Shown: piece after piece, positions 36,741 to 45,428 of the stretch
How positions within the stretch are numbered: position 1 is the first letter of the stretch
Layout: every line of letters starts with the position of its first letter
NCBI GenBank assembly: GCA_028691845.1
Contig: JAQUYL010000005.1
Coordinates: 1-64,000, forward strand
Length of the DNA stretch: 64,000 nt
Direction of reading: 5' to 3'
Source of the DNA: Opitutaceae bacterium
GTDB taxonomy: Bacteria; Verrucomicrobiota; Verrucomicrobiia; Opitutales; Opitutaceae
Notes under the pieces: model-generated
What the model saw: the letters and a program-made list of their open reading frames with translations, nothing else
Databases searched by the model: none
What the model was told of the DNA's origin: nothing
Position numbers and translations under genes: made by a program

Positions 36741-38081
36741 ATGCCGGGTTTTGACAGCACGCGGTCCTGGGCAAGACTGGGCCCTGCCATGCCCCTGCGC
36801 ACGCTCACCCTCGACTTCAACTCCTTCTTCGCCTCGGTGGAGCAGCAGGAGCGGCCGGAGCTGCGCGGCCGGCCGGTGGCCGTCGTGCCGGTCAAGGCGG
36901 AAACCACCGGCTGCATCGCTGTCAGCATCGAGGCCAAGCAGCTCGGCCTGGCCCGCAACCTGCGCGTGGCCGAGGCACGCCGCCTGTGCCCAGGCGTTCA
37001 GGTGGTCGAGTCGCGGCCGGAGGTCTACATCCGCTATCATCGGCGGCTGGTCGAAGTCATCGAGTCGTGCATCCACATCACCGAGGTTCAATCCATCGAC
37101 GAGGTGATGTGCGAACTCACCGCAAAATTTGCCGCGCCGGAGCGCGCCGTAGCCCTGGCCCGGCGGCTCAAGGAAACCATCGCCCGCGAGGTGGGCCCCT
37201 GCCTGCGCAGTTCCATCGGCTTGGCACCCAACTGGCTGCTCTCGAAGGTCGCCTCGGACATGCAAAAGCCCGACGGCCTGGTCGTGCTTGATGACGCGGA
37301 CATCCCGGGAAAACTGCTCGGGCTCGGACTCGAGGACTTCTGCGGCATCGGTTCCAACATGGCACGCCGTCTGCGGGCCGCCAAAATCGACACGGTCGCG
37401 CAGCTTTATGCCGCCAACAAGGCGCAGCTTCGCGGCATCTGGGGAGGCATCGAGGGTGAACGCATGTTCGGCCTGCTGCACGGGGAGATGATCCCGCGGC
37501 CACGGACCGAAGCCGGCACCATCGGCCACGGCCATGTGCTGCCGCCGGAATTGCGTCATGACGAGGCGGCGCTCGCCGTGCTGCACCGGCTGCTTCAAAA
37601 AGCCGCGATGCGCCTGCGGCACAGCGGCCATTTCGCGGGGGGGCTGCACCTCCGGGTGCTTTATCGCGACCGGGCGCAGTGGAGCGACGAGCTGCGTTTC
37701 AACGAAACCCAGGATACGCTGCAATTCACCCATGCGCTTAACCAGCTGTGGAATCGCCGGCCGGTGGAGTTGCACCGGCGCGCCCCGCTGCAGGTCGGCG
37801 TGGTGTTGTTCCATCTGCTGGATCTCAGCGGCCACACGCCCGATCTCTTCAGCGCCGCCCAGGAGCAGACCCGGACGCGCCTGCTCACCGCTGTCGACGA
37901 ACTCAACCGCACGTTCGGCAAGAATACCGTCTATTTTGGCGGGGCGCACGGCGCCACGCGGCACGCGCCGATGCGCATCGCCTTCACCCGCATCCCCGAG
38001 CCCGAATTGGAGGAAATCGATCCGCGCCGGCAGCGGAGGATCCGAGGCAACCCTCCCCCTCCTGCGGCTCCGTCGGAGTAG
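36741..38081 (+). CDS. Y-family DNA polymerase (DinB/UmuC-like)
   Basis: The protein has 446 residues from ATG 36741, which has an AAGGGA ribosome site 5-7 bases upstream. An ATG at 36789 gives a start nearer the family norm. Both catalytic acidic motifs are intact: LDFNSFFASVEQQERPEL (first Asp) and QSIDEVMCEL (Asp-Glu pair). The thumb HhH-like region LGLEDFCGIGSNMARRL and the little-finger domain follow. The protein should copy past DNA lesions. The group looks distinct from standard DinB, as SIDE is followed by VMCEL, not AYLD. I saw no SOS box or recA-like partner nearby. Confidence 0.9.
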   Translation: MPGFDSTRSWARLGPAMPLRTLTLDFNSFFASVEQQERPELRGRPVAVVPVKAETTGCIAVSIEAKQLGLARNLRVAEARRLCPGVQVVESRPEVYIRYHRRLVEVIESCIHITEVQSIDEVMCELTAKFAAPERAVALARRLKETIAREVGPCLRSSIGLAPNWLLSKVASDMQKPDGLVVLDDADIPGKLLGLGLEDFCGIGSNMARRLRAAKIDTVAQLYAANKAQLRGIWGGIEGERMFGLLHGEMIPRPRTEAGTIGHGHVLPPELRHDEAALAVLHRLLQKAAMRLRHSGHFAGGLHLRVLYRDRAQWSDELRFNETQDTLQFTHALNQLWNRRPVELHRRAPLQVGVVLFHLLDLSGHTPDLFSAAQEQTRTRLLTAVDELNRTFGKNTVYFGGAHGATRHAPMRIAFTRIPEPELEEIDPRRQRRIRGNPPPPAAPSE

Positions 38082-38167
38082 GGAATTCCGCCGGACCGGC
38101 CTTCCCGGGAAACCGCCGCGGGCGATCCGGCCCGAAAGTCTGCGCTGCGCGCCCGGCATCCTCCACT

Positions 38168-38205
38168 GGCATCCGCCATTTTTGAGTTGTTCAAAAATGG
38201 ATGCC
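38168..38205. terminator. Hairpin after the polymerase gene
   Basis: CCATTTTTGA pairs perfectly with TCAAAAATGG around a 5-nt loop (GTTGT). The pairing extends into GGCAT/ATGCC outside a 3-nt bulge. There is no long T run, so the terminator call rests on stem strength and place, 86 bp after the stop. Confidence 0.5.
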
Positions 38206-38309
38206 CAACCGCTCCCTTTGTTCTCGAATTGCCTGTTGGTCCGCGCGGCTTGATTTAACTCCGCCACTCCCCGGCAAAGGGGTTGCCTCACCGGAAACCG
38301 GACAATACC

Positions 38310-39650
38310 ATGCGTGTGTTCACAATGGAATTGTACACTGAACTGCTGATCCTGGGCCTGATCATTTTTGCCAACGGCGTTTTTGCCATGGCTGAACTCG
38401 CCCTCGTTTCTGCACGCAAAGCCCGGCTGCGCAAACTGGCCGAAGGAGGCAATGCCAACGCGAAAGTCGCGCTCGAATTGGCCAATGCCCCCACCCATTT
38501 CCTGTCCACGGTACAGTTTGGGGTCACGCTGAGCGGTATCGTCGCCGGCGTTTATGGCGGCGCCGTCCTCGCCAGCCAGCTGGCCGCCAAGCTGGCGCAG
38601 TTCCCCCCCCTGGCCGCCTACAGTCAGTTGCTAAGCGTCGCCCTCGTCGTCACGGGCATCACGTACGTGTCAATTGTAGTGGGGGAACTGCTGCCGAAGC
38701 GCGTCGCCCTCACCGCTCCGGAACGGGTGGCGACCATTCTGGCCCGTCCGATGCGCCTGGTCGCCCGGATGGCCGCGCCGTTCATCTGGGTGCTGACCGC
38801 CTCCACGGAAGGCCTGTCGCGATGCCTGCGGATCAAGGATCCCAAGGAGGCCCCGGTCACCCAGGAGGAGGTCAGCACACTCATCGAGGAGGGCCTTCAT
38901 GCCGGGGTTTTCCAAAAGGCGGAAAGGGACATGGTCGAGGGCGTGCTCGGTCTTGATCAACTGCCCGTCACGTCCCTCATGACCATGCGGCCCAAGATCG
39001 TTTGGCTGAACATCGACGACTCCGACGAAGTGAACTGGCGCAAGATTGTCGCCAGCGGCCACTCGCACTTCCCCGTCTACCATGAAACGCGCGATCAGGT
39101 GCTGGGTATGGTGGCCGTGAAGGCCCTCTGGGCGCACTCGGCCATCGGCCTGCCCACGCCGCTCAAGAACCTGCTCACTCCGCCGCTCATTGTGCCGGAG
39201 ACGATGATGGCCATGCAGCTGCTCGAGGCCTTCAAGAAGACCAGCAAGCACATCGCGCTGGTCGCGGATGAATTTGGCAGCGTCCAGGGCATGGTCACGC
39301 TGATCGACGTGCTCGAAGCCATCGTGGGTGATCTGCCCGACCAGATGCGCAGGGCCAGACCCGAGGCCAAGCAACGGGAGGACGGGTCGTGGTTGATCGA
39401 CGCCACGCTGTCGACCGGCGAGTTGAAGGAACTCCTCATGCTGCGCCAGCTGCCGCAAGAAAACGAAGCGGACTTCCAGACCTTGGGCGGATTTGTCGTC
39501 ACCCAACTGGGCCGCATCCCGGCCGCGGGCGACCATTTCGACTGGGAAGGATGGCGCTTCGAGGTGGTCGACATGGACCGCCACCGGGTCGACAAGGTGC
39601 TGGTCTTCCGCCTCCCGGTCCCGGCGCCTTCGCCCAAGAACGCCTCCTGA
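38310..39650 (+). CDS. CNNM/CorC-type membrane protein with CBS pair (hemolysin family)
   Basis: The protein has 446 residues from ATG 38310 (ATG 38325 also possible). The N-terminal DUF21/CNNM transmembrane domain (TELLILGLIIFANGVFAMAE to about 190, with the family FAMAELALVSAR) precedes a CBS pair (MTMRPKIVWLNIDD; VVAV/KALW region) and a C-terminal CorC/HlyC domain (DEFGSVQGMVTLIDVLEAIV, LGRIPAAGDHFDWEGWRFEV). Relatives are implicated in magnesium or cobalt efflux. The hemolysin name in databases is historical. The gene is convergent with purC. Confidence 0.92.
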   Translation: MRVFTMELYTELLILGLIIFANGVFAMAELALVSARKARLRKLAEGGNANAKVALELANAPTHFLSTVQFGVTLSGIVAGVYGGAVLASQLAAKLAQFPPLAAYSQLLSVALVVTGITYVSIVVGELLPKRVALTAPERVATILARPMRLVARMAAPFIWVLTASTEGLSRCLRIKDPKEAPVTQEEVSTLIEEGLHAGVFQKAERDMVEGVLGLDQLPVTSLMTMRPKIVWLNIDDSDEVNWRKIVASGHSHFPVYHETRDQVLGMVAVKALWAHSAIGLPTPLKNLLTPPLIVPETMMAMQLLEAFKKTSKHIALVADEFGSVQGMVTLIDVLEAIVGDLPDQMRRARPEAKQREDGSWLIDATLSTGELKELLMLRQLPQENEADFQTLGGFVVTQLGRIPAAGDHFDWEGWRFEVVDMDRHRVDKVLVFRLPVPAPSPKNAS

Positions 39651-39654
39651 TCCT

Positions 39655-39679
39655 GGCGGATGGCGGAGCGGCATCCGCC
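39655..39679. terminator. Hairpin between convergent CNNM and purC genes
   Basis: GGCGGATG (39655-39662) pairs with CATCCGCC (39672-39679) around a 9-nt loop. It lies within 38 bp that separate two convergent stop codons, so it can serve both genes as a terminator. There is no T run. Confidence 0.5.
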
Positions 39680-39688
39680 CGTCGCCGA

Positions 39689-40600
39689 TCACCCGACCAG
39701 ACTGCGCAGGGCGGCCAGGTACTTTCCCTGTGTGCGGCTGATCACTTCGGCGGGCAGATGCGGCGCGGGCGGTTGCTGGTTCCACTTGAGCGCCAGCAGG
39801 TGGTCGCGCACAAATTGCTTGTCGAGGCTCGGCGGCGACTGGTTCGGCTCATAACTCTCGGCCGGCCAGTAGCGCGACGAGTCGGGGGTGAGCACTTCGT
39901 CGATGAGAAACAGGCTACCTGCTGCGTCAGTCCCGAACTCAAACTTGGTGTCAGCCAGGATCATGCCCGCCTGTTTCGCGCGGTCGTGGCCGAACCGGTA
40001 AAGGGAGAGGCTGGCGGCCTTCACTTTCCCATAGAGCGCGGCCCCGATGGCGGCTGCACCCTGCGCATCGTTGATCGGCTCGTCGTGCTGCCCCTTCGGC
40101 GCCTTGGTGGTGGGAGTGAACAGCGGCGCGGCCAGCCGGTCCGCCTGCCGCAGGCCCGCGGGCAGCCTGATGCCACACACTTCGCCGGTTTTTTGGTACG
40201 AACTCCATCCGCTGCCCACCAGATAGCCGCGCACCACGCATTCAATGGGCAGCGGCTTGAGCTTTTTGACCACCATGCTGCGCAGCTGGAGGTCGCGCGA
40301 CAGTTTGTATTTATTGGCCAGCAAGCCGGCCTGGTCAGGCAACAGGTGGTTCGGGATGATTTTTTCGGTCTGAGCAAACCACCACAGGCTCATCTGGGTG
40401 AGAATAGTCCCCTTGCCCGGGATGCCATCTGGCAAAATGACGTCAAAGGCGGACAGGCGGTCGGTCGCGACCAGCAGCAGCGCGTCGCCAAGGTCGAAGA
40501 TTTCGCGAACCTTGCCCGAAGCGATTTTTGGGAAAGGCAGGTCTGCGATCTGCGTGACGGCGGTACGAGGGAGAGCGGAAACAATATCGGCGTAGGTCAT
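39689..40600 (-). CDS. purC: Phosphoribosylaminoimidazole-succinocarboxamide synthase
   Basis: This 303-residue SAICAR synthetase joins aspartate to CAIR using ATP in purine synthesis. Family signatures are SGKVREIFDLGDALLLVATD, LSAFDVILPDGIPGKG, PIECVVRGYLVGSGWSSY and LFTPTTKAPKGQHDEPIN, with a C-terminal DTKFEFG and LIDEVLTPDSSRYWP. The 300-residue length is that of the long bacterial/yeast-like form, not the 237-residue E. coli form. The gene stands alone. Upstream is a palindromic repeat element. Confidence 0.96.
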   Translation of the reverse strand: MTYADIVSALPRTAVTQIADLPFPKIASGKVREIFDLGDALLLVATDRLSAFDVILPDGIPGKGTILTQMSLWWFAQTEKIIPNHLLPDQAGLLANKYKLSRDLQLRSMVVKKLKPLPIECVVRGYLVGSGWSSYQKTGEVCGIRLPAGLRQADRLAAPLFTPTTKAPKGQHDEPINDAQGAAAIGAALYGKVKAASLSLYRFGHDRAKQAGMILADTKFEFGTDAAGSLFLIDEVLTPDSSRYWPAESYEPNQSPPSLDKQFVRDHLLALKWNQQPPAPHLPAEVISRTQGKYLAALRSLVG

Positions 40601-40645
40601 AAGGATCGTGTCGCGCTAGGAGCCGGAACAATTCAGTTGGAGGTA

Positions 40646-40790
40646 ACCATGAAAAACACGAAATACACGAAATAAAGAACTGCAGAAATTATTGCCGTTC
40701 GCATGCGGGGGACTGAATGGTGAATTTTAAGCATGGCAGATTCTGCACCGATCCGCCGCGTTCTTTCGTGCCTTTGGTGTGTTTCGTGGT
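40646..40790. repeat. Long inverted-repeat element, 145 bp
   Basis: The region upstream of purC and before the tRNA (40601-40962) has no gene. Its main feature is an inverted repeat. ACCATGAAAAACACGAAATA starts the left arm (40646-40680), and the reverse complement of 40760-40790 starts ACCACGAAACACACCAAAGG. Inside, a second pair (GCAGAAAT and ATTCTGC) continues the palindrome. It is non-coding and resembles a MITE or large REP-like unit; a similar layout occurs at 34494-34634. Confidence 0.55.
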
Positions 40791-40916
40791 GGCCCCTATT
40801 GCATGGATGCCGCTAAGACGCCGTGCACGCAAAGACTTCTTCCGGCCACTGGCAACCAATTCTCCGGGCAAAAACACCCCGCGAACGGGCGCCGGGAGGG
40901 GTGCAGTAAAAAAGCC

Positions 40917-40944
40917 TTGCGAGAGACGGTCCGGATCGTAGGGT
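40917..40944 (+). promoter_or_regulatory. Possible promoter of tRNA-Glu
   Basis: TTGCGA (40917-40922) and TAGGGT (40939-40944) are separated by 16 bp and lie 18 bp before the tRNA 5' end, as expected for a sigma-70 promoter. The -10 box is a poor TATAAT match, so this is a suggestion. Confidence 0.35.
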
Positions 40945-40962
40945 GCCCCACTCCGCGTTTGG

Positions 40963-41039
40963 GTCCCCATCGTCTAGCCCGGTTAGGACACCACCCTTTC
41001 ACGGTGAGAACCGGGGTTCGAATCCCCGTGGGGACGCCA
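40963..41039 (+). tRNA. tRNA-Glu (TTC)
   Basis: This is a complete cloverleaf: acceptor GTCCCCA/TGGGGAC, D arm with GCCCGGTTAGGAC, anticodon loop CTTTCAC (anticodon TTC), T arm CCGGGGTTCGAATCCCCG, discriminator G and an encoded CCA. It is intact at its 3' end. Directly after it come a long inverted repeat and a large serine recombinase, so the gene marks the likely left edge of accessory DNA. Confidence 0.97.
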
Positions 41040-41049
41040 TCTAATGCAG

Positions 41050-41152
41050 AAATCCGAACTTCTGCGAAAACGTGAAAGACCAGCCGAAGTGGTTGGTTCG
41101 CAGTCGGAAGCAGACCAACGCGAATTTCACGTTTCCGAGAAAGTTCGGATTT
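41050..41152. repeat. 28-bp imperfect inverted repeat between tRNA-Glu and recombinase
   Basis: The left arm 41050-41077 begins AAATCCGAACTTCTGCGAAA and the right arm 41125-41152 is its reverse complement with 4 mismatches in 28. The 47 bp between them hold a smaller pair (GGTTGGT and ACCAACG). It lies 10 bp after the tRNA. It could be the tRNA terminator or a recombinase binding/attachment site. A second small inverted repeat, CTATGTT/AACATAG (41245-41267), precedes the recombinase. Neither is proven. Confidence 0.55.
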
Positions 41153-41314
41153 TTCCGTGCGGAGTGCCGAAAATCGTCGCGCGAGTGCCCTCGCGACGCC
41201 GACCGTGAAAGCCTTCGACTTGAAATCTGAACCAGAATCCGCGACTATGTTCGCACACTAAACATAGGGCCGAGGCCTTTTGGATCGCCCTCCAATTCAA
41301 CCCGGAGGTTTGTC

Positions 41315-43369
41315 ATGCGAGCGATCCAGTTTCCCCTCACTTCTGTGCGGCCCTACTTGGTCCCGACCGCCATCTACACCCGTGTTTCGACGCTCGACCA
41401 AGTCGGCGGACGGTTCGATTCATGCGAGTCCCAAGCGGCCATCTGCCGGGATTTCATCCAGAAACATACGGCCGAAGGCTGGTATGAAGCCGCGAGCTTC
41501 TCGGACCCGGCTTACTCCGGCGGCACCATGAACCGCCCCGGCATCCAAGCGCTCATGCGCCAAATCGAAGCCGGCGAAATCAAGGTCGTCGTCATTTTCA
41601 AGTTGGAGCGCGTGCTGCGTAGCACCGACGAGTGGGCGCCCTTCCGCGCGTTTCTCATGAAGCACGGCTGCCGCCTTGTCACGCCCACGGAGGACCACTC
41701 CGACGACTCGGCTTCCGGGCGGCTCAAGACCAACCTGCTTGTCAGCGTCGCGGAATATGAGCGGCTCAACACGGCGGAAAAGGTCCGCGCGAAGATGGTC
41801 GAGCAGGTCAAGCGCGGCATCTGGAACACCGGGCAGGTTCCGTTTGGCTACAGTTACGATTTGGAGAGCAAGAAGCTCTCCCCTGACCCGGCGGAAGCTG
41901 CCATCGTCCGCCGCATCTATGAAGAGGCTGCGCGGCTGGTATCCCTGACTCGCTTGGCGAACGACCTGAATGCCGAAGGGCTGCGCACCCGGGTTCGCGT
42001 TTTCAGACGTCGGGACGGCAACCGGGAAACCGTGGGCGGCAAGCCGTTCCGGAGCGATCACCTTCGCAAAATGATCCGCAGCTCGATCTACCTCGGCCGG
42101 GTCCGGCTTCACGGGGACGACTACGACGGCCGGCACGAAGCCTTGATTTCGCGCCAGCTTTGGGAGCGCGCGAATGCGGCGGTGGAAAGGGCGCTACGGC
42201 CGGCCCGTGCCCAACTGCAGGCGCGGGACAAGCTTGGCCACCTGCTGAAGGGCCTGGCATTCTGCGCTCACTGTGGCCGCGCGATGGTGCCGAGTGCCAG
42301 CGGCAAGAGGAACGCGGCTTGCGTCCCCTACCGTTATTACACGTGTGGTCGCGTCCAACGGGAGAGCGCCAATTCGCGCTGCCCGGTGCGCCACGTCTCG
42401 GCTGATGCACTGGAAAAGGCGGTAATTGGATTTATTGGCAGCGTCGGCCGCCGCCCCGAGGTCGTGCAAGCGGTATTAGCGGCCAACAACCAACGCCGGG
42501 AGAAGGACCGTAGGCCGCTGCGCGCGCGGCTCAGCCAACTGGACAAATCTCTGGAGCAAGTTGCCCGGCGGATCGGCAACTGCGCCGAAGCTATCGCTGC
42601 CGGTGGCGCGGAAGTAATCGGGGATGAACTGCGGGAGAAAGCGACCGTGCTCAAAGAGGAGAAACAGCGGCTGCTCGTAGAGCGCGAGCAGGTGTGGCAG
42701 GAGTTGGCCGCCTGCGATCAAGTGAGATTTGACGCGGAGCGCATCGCCACCTCTCTGGTCCGCCTGGAGGAAGTGTTGGGACAAATGACGGTCCCCGAAC
42801 GAAAGGAACTCCTGCTGCTTTGCCTCGAACGGGTTGAAATCTCTGCCGCGACCGATGTCCGAGTTGCACGCGACCTGGAATTGCGTGTCAAATTACGTGC
42901 CACCGAACTGGTTTCAGCGATGGAAGAGAGGGTGGTGGTGCGGCTGCACGGTCGCCATCCGGCGGCGCTCACGCGTCGCGCCGTAGTGTTTGCCGGCCGG
43001 GTCAAGGTCGGACGCACGGCCGGGATGCCATCAGGTGCGAGCGCCGCCAAGGTGGCACGGACGGCTCAACCAGAGAGGCGGGCGCATCCGCTGCAACGCG
43101 CGCTCCATTGGCAAAAGCTGATCGCGGCGGAGCCCGATCTGAAGCGGGCGGCCCTTGCCCGACGGGAAAGAGTTTCCGGTCCCACCATGACGCGATACCT
43201 GCAATTGCTGAAGCTGAAATCCGAGATTCAGAAAATCGTGCTTGCTCTCGAGGCCGTCAACAACGGCCCGCGAATCAGCCTCACGCGGTTGGTTGCCATC
43301 GCCCACCTTCCGGCCGACGAGCAACGTGGCCGTTTTGAAGCCCTGCAAAAGAAATGGATGTTCCGATGA
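41315..43369 (+). CDS. Large serine recombinase (integrase)
   Basis: This 684-residue protein has a strong ribosome site GGAGG 6 bases before ATG 41315. The N-terminal resolvase domain has the catalytic serine in IYTRVSTLDQ (Ser25) and conserved arginines in FKLERVLRSTDEWAPF and LLVSVAEYERLN. A recombinase domain (GQVPFGYSYDLE...LYGRVRLHG-like) and a zinc ribbon (FCAHCGRAMVPS, RYYTC, CPVRHV) follow, then a coiled coil. The family inserts or excises phages and integrative elements at att sites. Position next to a tRNA-Glu supports it as the integrase of the accessory region. Whether it is active is not known. Confidence 0.93.
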   Translation: MRAIQFPLTSVRPYLVPTAIYTRVSTLDQVGGRFDSCESQAAICRDFIQKHTAEGWYEAASFSDPAYSGGTMNRPGIQALMRQIEAGEIKVVVIFKLERVLRSTDEWAPFRAFLMKHGCRLVTPTEDHSDDSASGRLKTNLLVSVAEYERLNTAEKVRAKMVEQVKRGIWNTGQVPFGYSYDLESKKLSPDPAEAAIVRRIYEEAARLVSLTRLANDLNAEGLRTRVRVFRRRDGNRETVGGKPFRSDHLRKMIRSSIYLGRVRLHGDDYDGRHEALISRQLWERANAAVERALRPARAQLQARDKLGHLLKGLAFCAHCGRAMVPSASGKRNAACVPYRYYTCGRVQRESANSRCPVRHVSADALEKAVIGFIGSVGRRPEVVQAVLAANNQRREKDRRPLRARLSQLDKSLEQVARRIGNCAEAIAAGGAEVIGDELREKATVLKEEKQRLLVEREQVWQELAACDQVRFDAERIATSLVRLEEVLGQMTVPERKELLLLCLERVEISAATDVRVARDLELRVKLRATELVSAMEERVVVRLHGRHPAALTRRAVVFAGRVKVGRTAGMPSGASAAKVARTAQPERRAHPLQRALHWQKLIAAEPDLKRAALARRERVSGPTMTRYLQLLKLKSEIQKIVLALEAVNNGPRISLTRLVAIAHLPADEQRGRFEALQKKWMFR

Positions 43370-43513
43370 AGTGTTACATTTCTCGCATATTTATCGTCTA
43401 CGACCCCCAGCCGGGGCCGGGCAACAATTGTTACATAGACCGTTCTGATATATAATGATAACAAACTGGTCACTGCTCGGCCAGAAATCGTCCTGGATTT
43501 TCACGTTCCGGCC

Positions 43514-43867
43514 TTGGCTGCATTCACTGAATTGAAACAGCGGTTCGCGCTCGTGACATCGCCGTTCATCACCTCGGTGGGGGATTGGTCACATGGTGCG
43601 GAAATGCCGCGGCTTCCGGATGGCCGGAAACTCTTTCAGAGTGATTGCATGAAACTGCGTCTCTCGCCCGGCGAATGGTTCAAATACAACTTCAGCGTCA
43701 CCTTTCAGCACCATGTCGTGGACCGCATGGAGAAACTCGCCGTTCGCCTTTTCGCCGGTTACCGACCGCTCTACGTCCCATTCACCGTGCGGATGCTGGA
43801 CGTCGATCCTCGGCCAACTTCACGCTCACGGGTCATTTCCATCGAAGAGGCGCCGACTCAGGCTTAG
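43514..43867 (+). CDS. Hypothetical protein, possibly truncated
   Basis: The frame yields 117 residues if started at TTG 43514. It remains open upstream to at least 43442 without an ATG or good ribosome site, so the true start is unclear. The text (FALVTSPFITSVGDWSHGAE, LRLSPGEWFKYNFSVTFQHH, YVPFTVRMLDVD) looks protein-like, but I recognise no family. It ends by overlapping the convergent gene by 4 bp. The 144 bp before it are AT-rich and carry two copies of TGTTACAT (43372 and 43429), with no clear promoter. Confidence 0.4.
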   Translation: MAAFTELKQRFALVTSPFITSVGDWSHGAEMPRLPDGRKLFQSDCMKLRLSPGEWFKYNFSVTFQHHVVDRMEKLAVRLFAGYRPLYVPFTVRMLDVDPRPTSRSRVISIEEAPTQA

Positions 43868-44660
43868 TCCTCGTCGAGGTTGCTCAGATAATCGTAGGCG
43901 TCGAACCGTGCGAGATTCCGCAGGTCACTCAGCGAAAAATCCGCCTCCGACACGAAATCGGCGCGTTCGACCTCGATGTCCTCGCAATCGGTGAAGCCCA
44001 GCTCCAGCGCATTCACCACGGTGTTGGCCTGGTCGCGCTTGGCGGCATCGCCGTAATCCTCGACCGTCATCGCCACACGCACTCCGATGCGGTAAGGTTC
44101 GCCCGGCGCTAATTCGGCAAACGGGTTCAGCGCCAACCACACTCCGCTGATCACCGCGCCATTGTCCGTCAGCACCTTTTTGAAGCCCACATGGGCTTTC
44201 TTGATGCGCCGGTTGAATTCATCCGGGAAGGCGCTGCGGGTGTAGCGTCGCGCGACCCACTCGATAAGGGTGCGGATCTCCTCCGGCGGAACTGCGCACT
44301 CCGCCGCTGGCGCAAAGCCTTCCAGCACCTGGCGCGGAAAACAGAACCGGTGAAACACCCAGGCTTCCAACACCACGGTGCTGTTCCCGACCACCGCGGG
44401 CACGTGGAGGCGGCGTGGATTCTTGCCGTGCGTGAGATTCCCGTTCGCCGCGACGATCACTTTGCAACCGAGCAGTCGACCTCCGGCTCCTTCTCGTAGG
44501 AACCGTTCACCAAGTCGCAGTCCTGCGTGAGCACGAGCCAGTGGCTCAGTCCGGGCGGCGTGCCGTCGAGCAGGGTTTGCAGTTTTTCGCTGGCGCTCTG
44601 TCGTTCGATCACACTGCCCTGGCGCCAGCCGGTGGCACGGATCTTCTCCGGGCCGTTCAC
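43864..44660 (-). pseudogene. QDCDL-motif protein with a frameshift, last gene of a three-gene cassette
   Basis: The first part (GTG 44660) begins MNGPEKIRATGWRQGSVIER and contains WLVLTQDCDLVNGSYEKEPE. After its codon 61 this frame stops at 44457. The next frame continues at LLGCKVIVAANGNLTHGKNP to SNLDED* (43864). Adding one base at 44476-44477 joins both into about 265 residues of smooth sequence, as in related QDCDL proteins from memory. It is therefore a single gene broken by a 1-bp deletion, or a sequencing error. No slippery site for programmed shifting is visible. The GTG overlaps the upstream stop by 1 bp. Function unknown. Confidence 0.65.
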
Positions 44661-45427
44661 TACGTTTTCTTTCCTCCTTGGCCGAATTGCCGCAACGTGC
44701 AGTCCCGCACGCCCTCGGGCACTGGCGCAAAACCGTGCCGCTTTGCCAAAACGTCATAGGATGCGGCCCGCACGTTCTTTTCCTGGGCGGCACGCTCAAG
44801 GCGGTGGGTAGCCACCTTGAGGAACGGCTCCAATTTCGCCGCGTCGACCGGATCGGCCTTGAGCAGATCGAGCATCGACTGCCCGTCCGCCCTTTGGAGA
44901 TGCAGGAACGACCCGAGCGGCTGCCCGGCACGTTTCCACCAGTCCTGCGCCACGTGATAAACGGCGGCCAGCCGTTCCCGGTTACCCGGCCGGATTGGTC
45001 CACCCTGCATCCAGGCATACACGGTCGGGCGCCCCACGTTCAGCACCGCCGCGAGCTCGCTCATGTTGAGCGAGAGATAGTGCTTCACGCGGCCGAGCAT
45101 TTCCACGTCGCCAACGGGAGCCGCCATCGCTGCGCCGTGATAGGGAGCCACCAACGTGGACAGATACACGCTGCCTTGCGCCAACTCCGGGCCGATGATC
45201 GTCCGCCACGGGGTGCGACGGCTCAGGCGGACCAGTTCCCAGTAGTTCGTGAGTGCAGCCCAGAAGCCGAGGGACGCACCGAAGAACTCGCCCTCCGCCG
45301 CCGGTTGTTCCATATAGACGCAGGATTGGACAACGCCACGGCCCGTGCTCGTGCCGGCGTTTGCTTCCGCCGCCCACTGCAGCCGCGGCGTTCCGCACGT
45401 GGTTCCGGTGATTTCAAGCGTATCCAT
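44660..45427 (-). CDS. Helix-turn-helix protein of the TIGR04255 cassette
   Basis: This 255-residue protein starts at ATG 45427. A Gly/Thr-rich N-terminal part and a long loop precede a helix-turn-helix at about 137-165 (MSELAAVLNVGRPTVYAWMQ). A C-terminal helical region (SMLDLLKADPVDAAKLEPFL; HRLERAAQEKNVRAASYDVL) follows. It may bind DNA as a regulator or as part of an accessory function. It begins 2 bp after the TIGR04255 stop and overlaps the QDCDL gene by 1 bp, so the three are one unit. Confidence 0.8.
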   Translation of the reverse strand: MDTLEITGTTCGTPRLQWAAEANAGTSTGRGVVQSCVYMEQPAAEGEFFGASLGFWAALTNYWELVRLSRRTPWRTIIGPELAQGSVYLSTLVAPYHGAAMAAPVGDVEMLGRVKHYLSLNMSELAAVLNVGRPTVYAWMQGGPIRPGNRERLAAVYHVAQDWWKRAGQPLGSFLHLQRADGQSMLDLLKADPVDAAKLEPFLKVATHRLERAAQEKNVRAASYDVLAKRHGFAPVPEGVRDCTLRQFGQGGKKT

Positions 45428-45428
45428 A

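Noticed and set aside
36741..38081. SOS box / LexA control of the Y-family polymerase
   Set aside because: No convincing LexA-type palindrome was found in the 47-bp divergent region to the phosphoesterase gene.
44661..45018. N-terminal extension joined to the QDCDL C-terminal frame
   Set aside because: This part is out of frame with the helix-turn-helix gene it overlaps, and reads as an Arg/Ser-rich shadow. Only the part after 44475 belongs to the real product.
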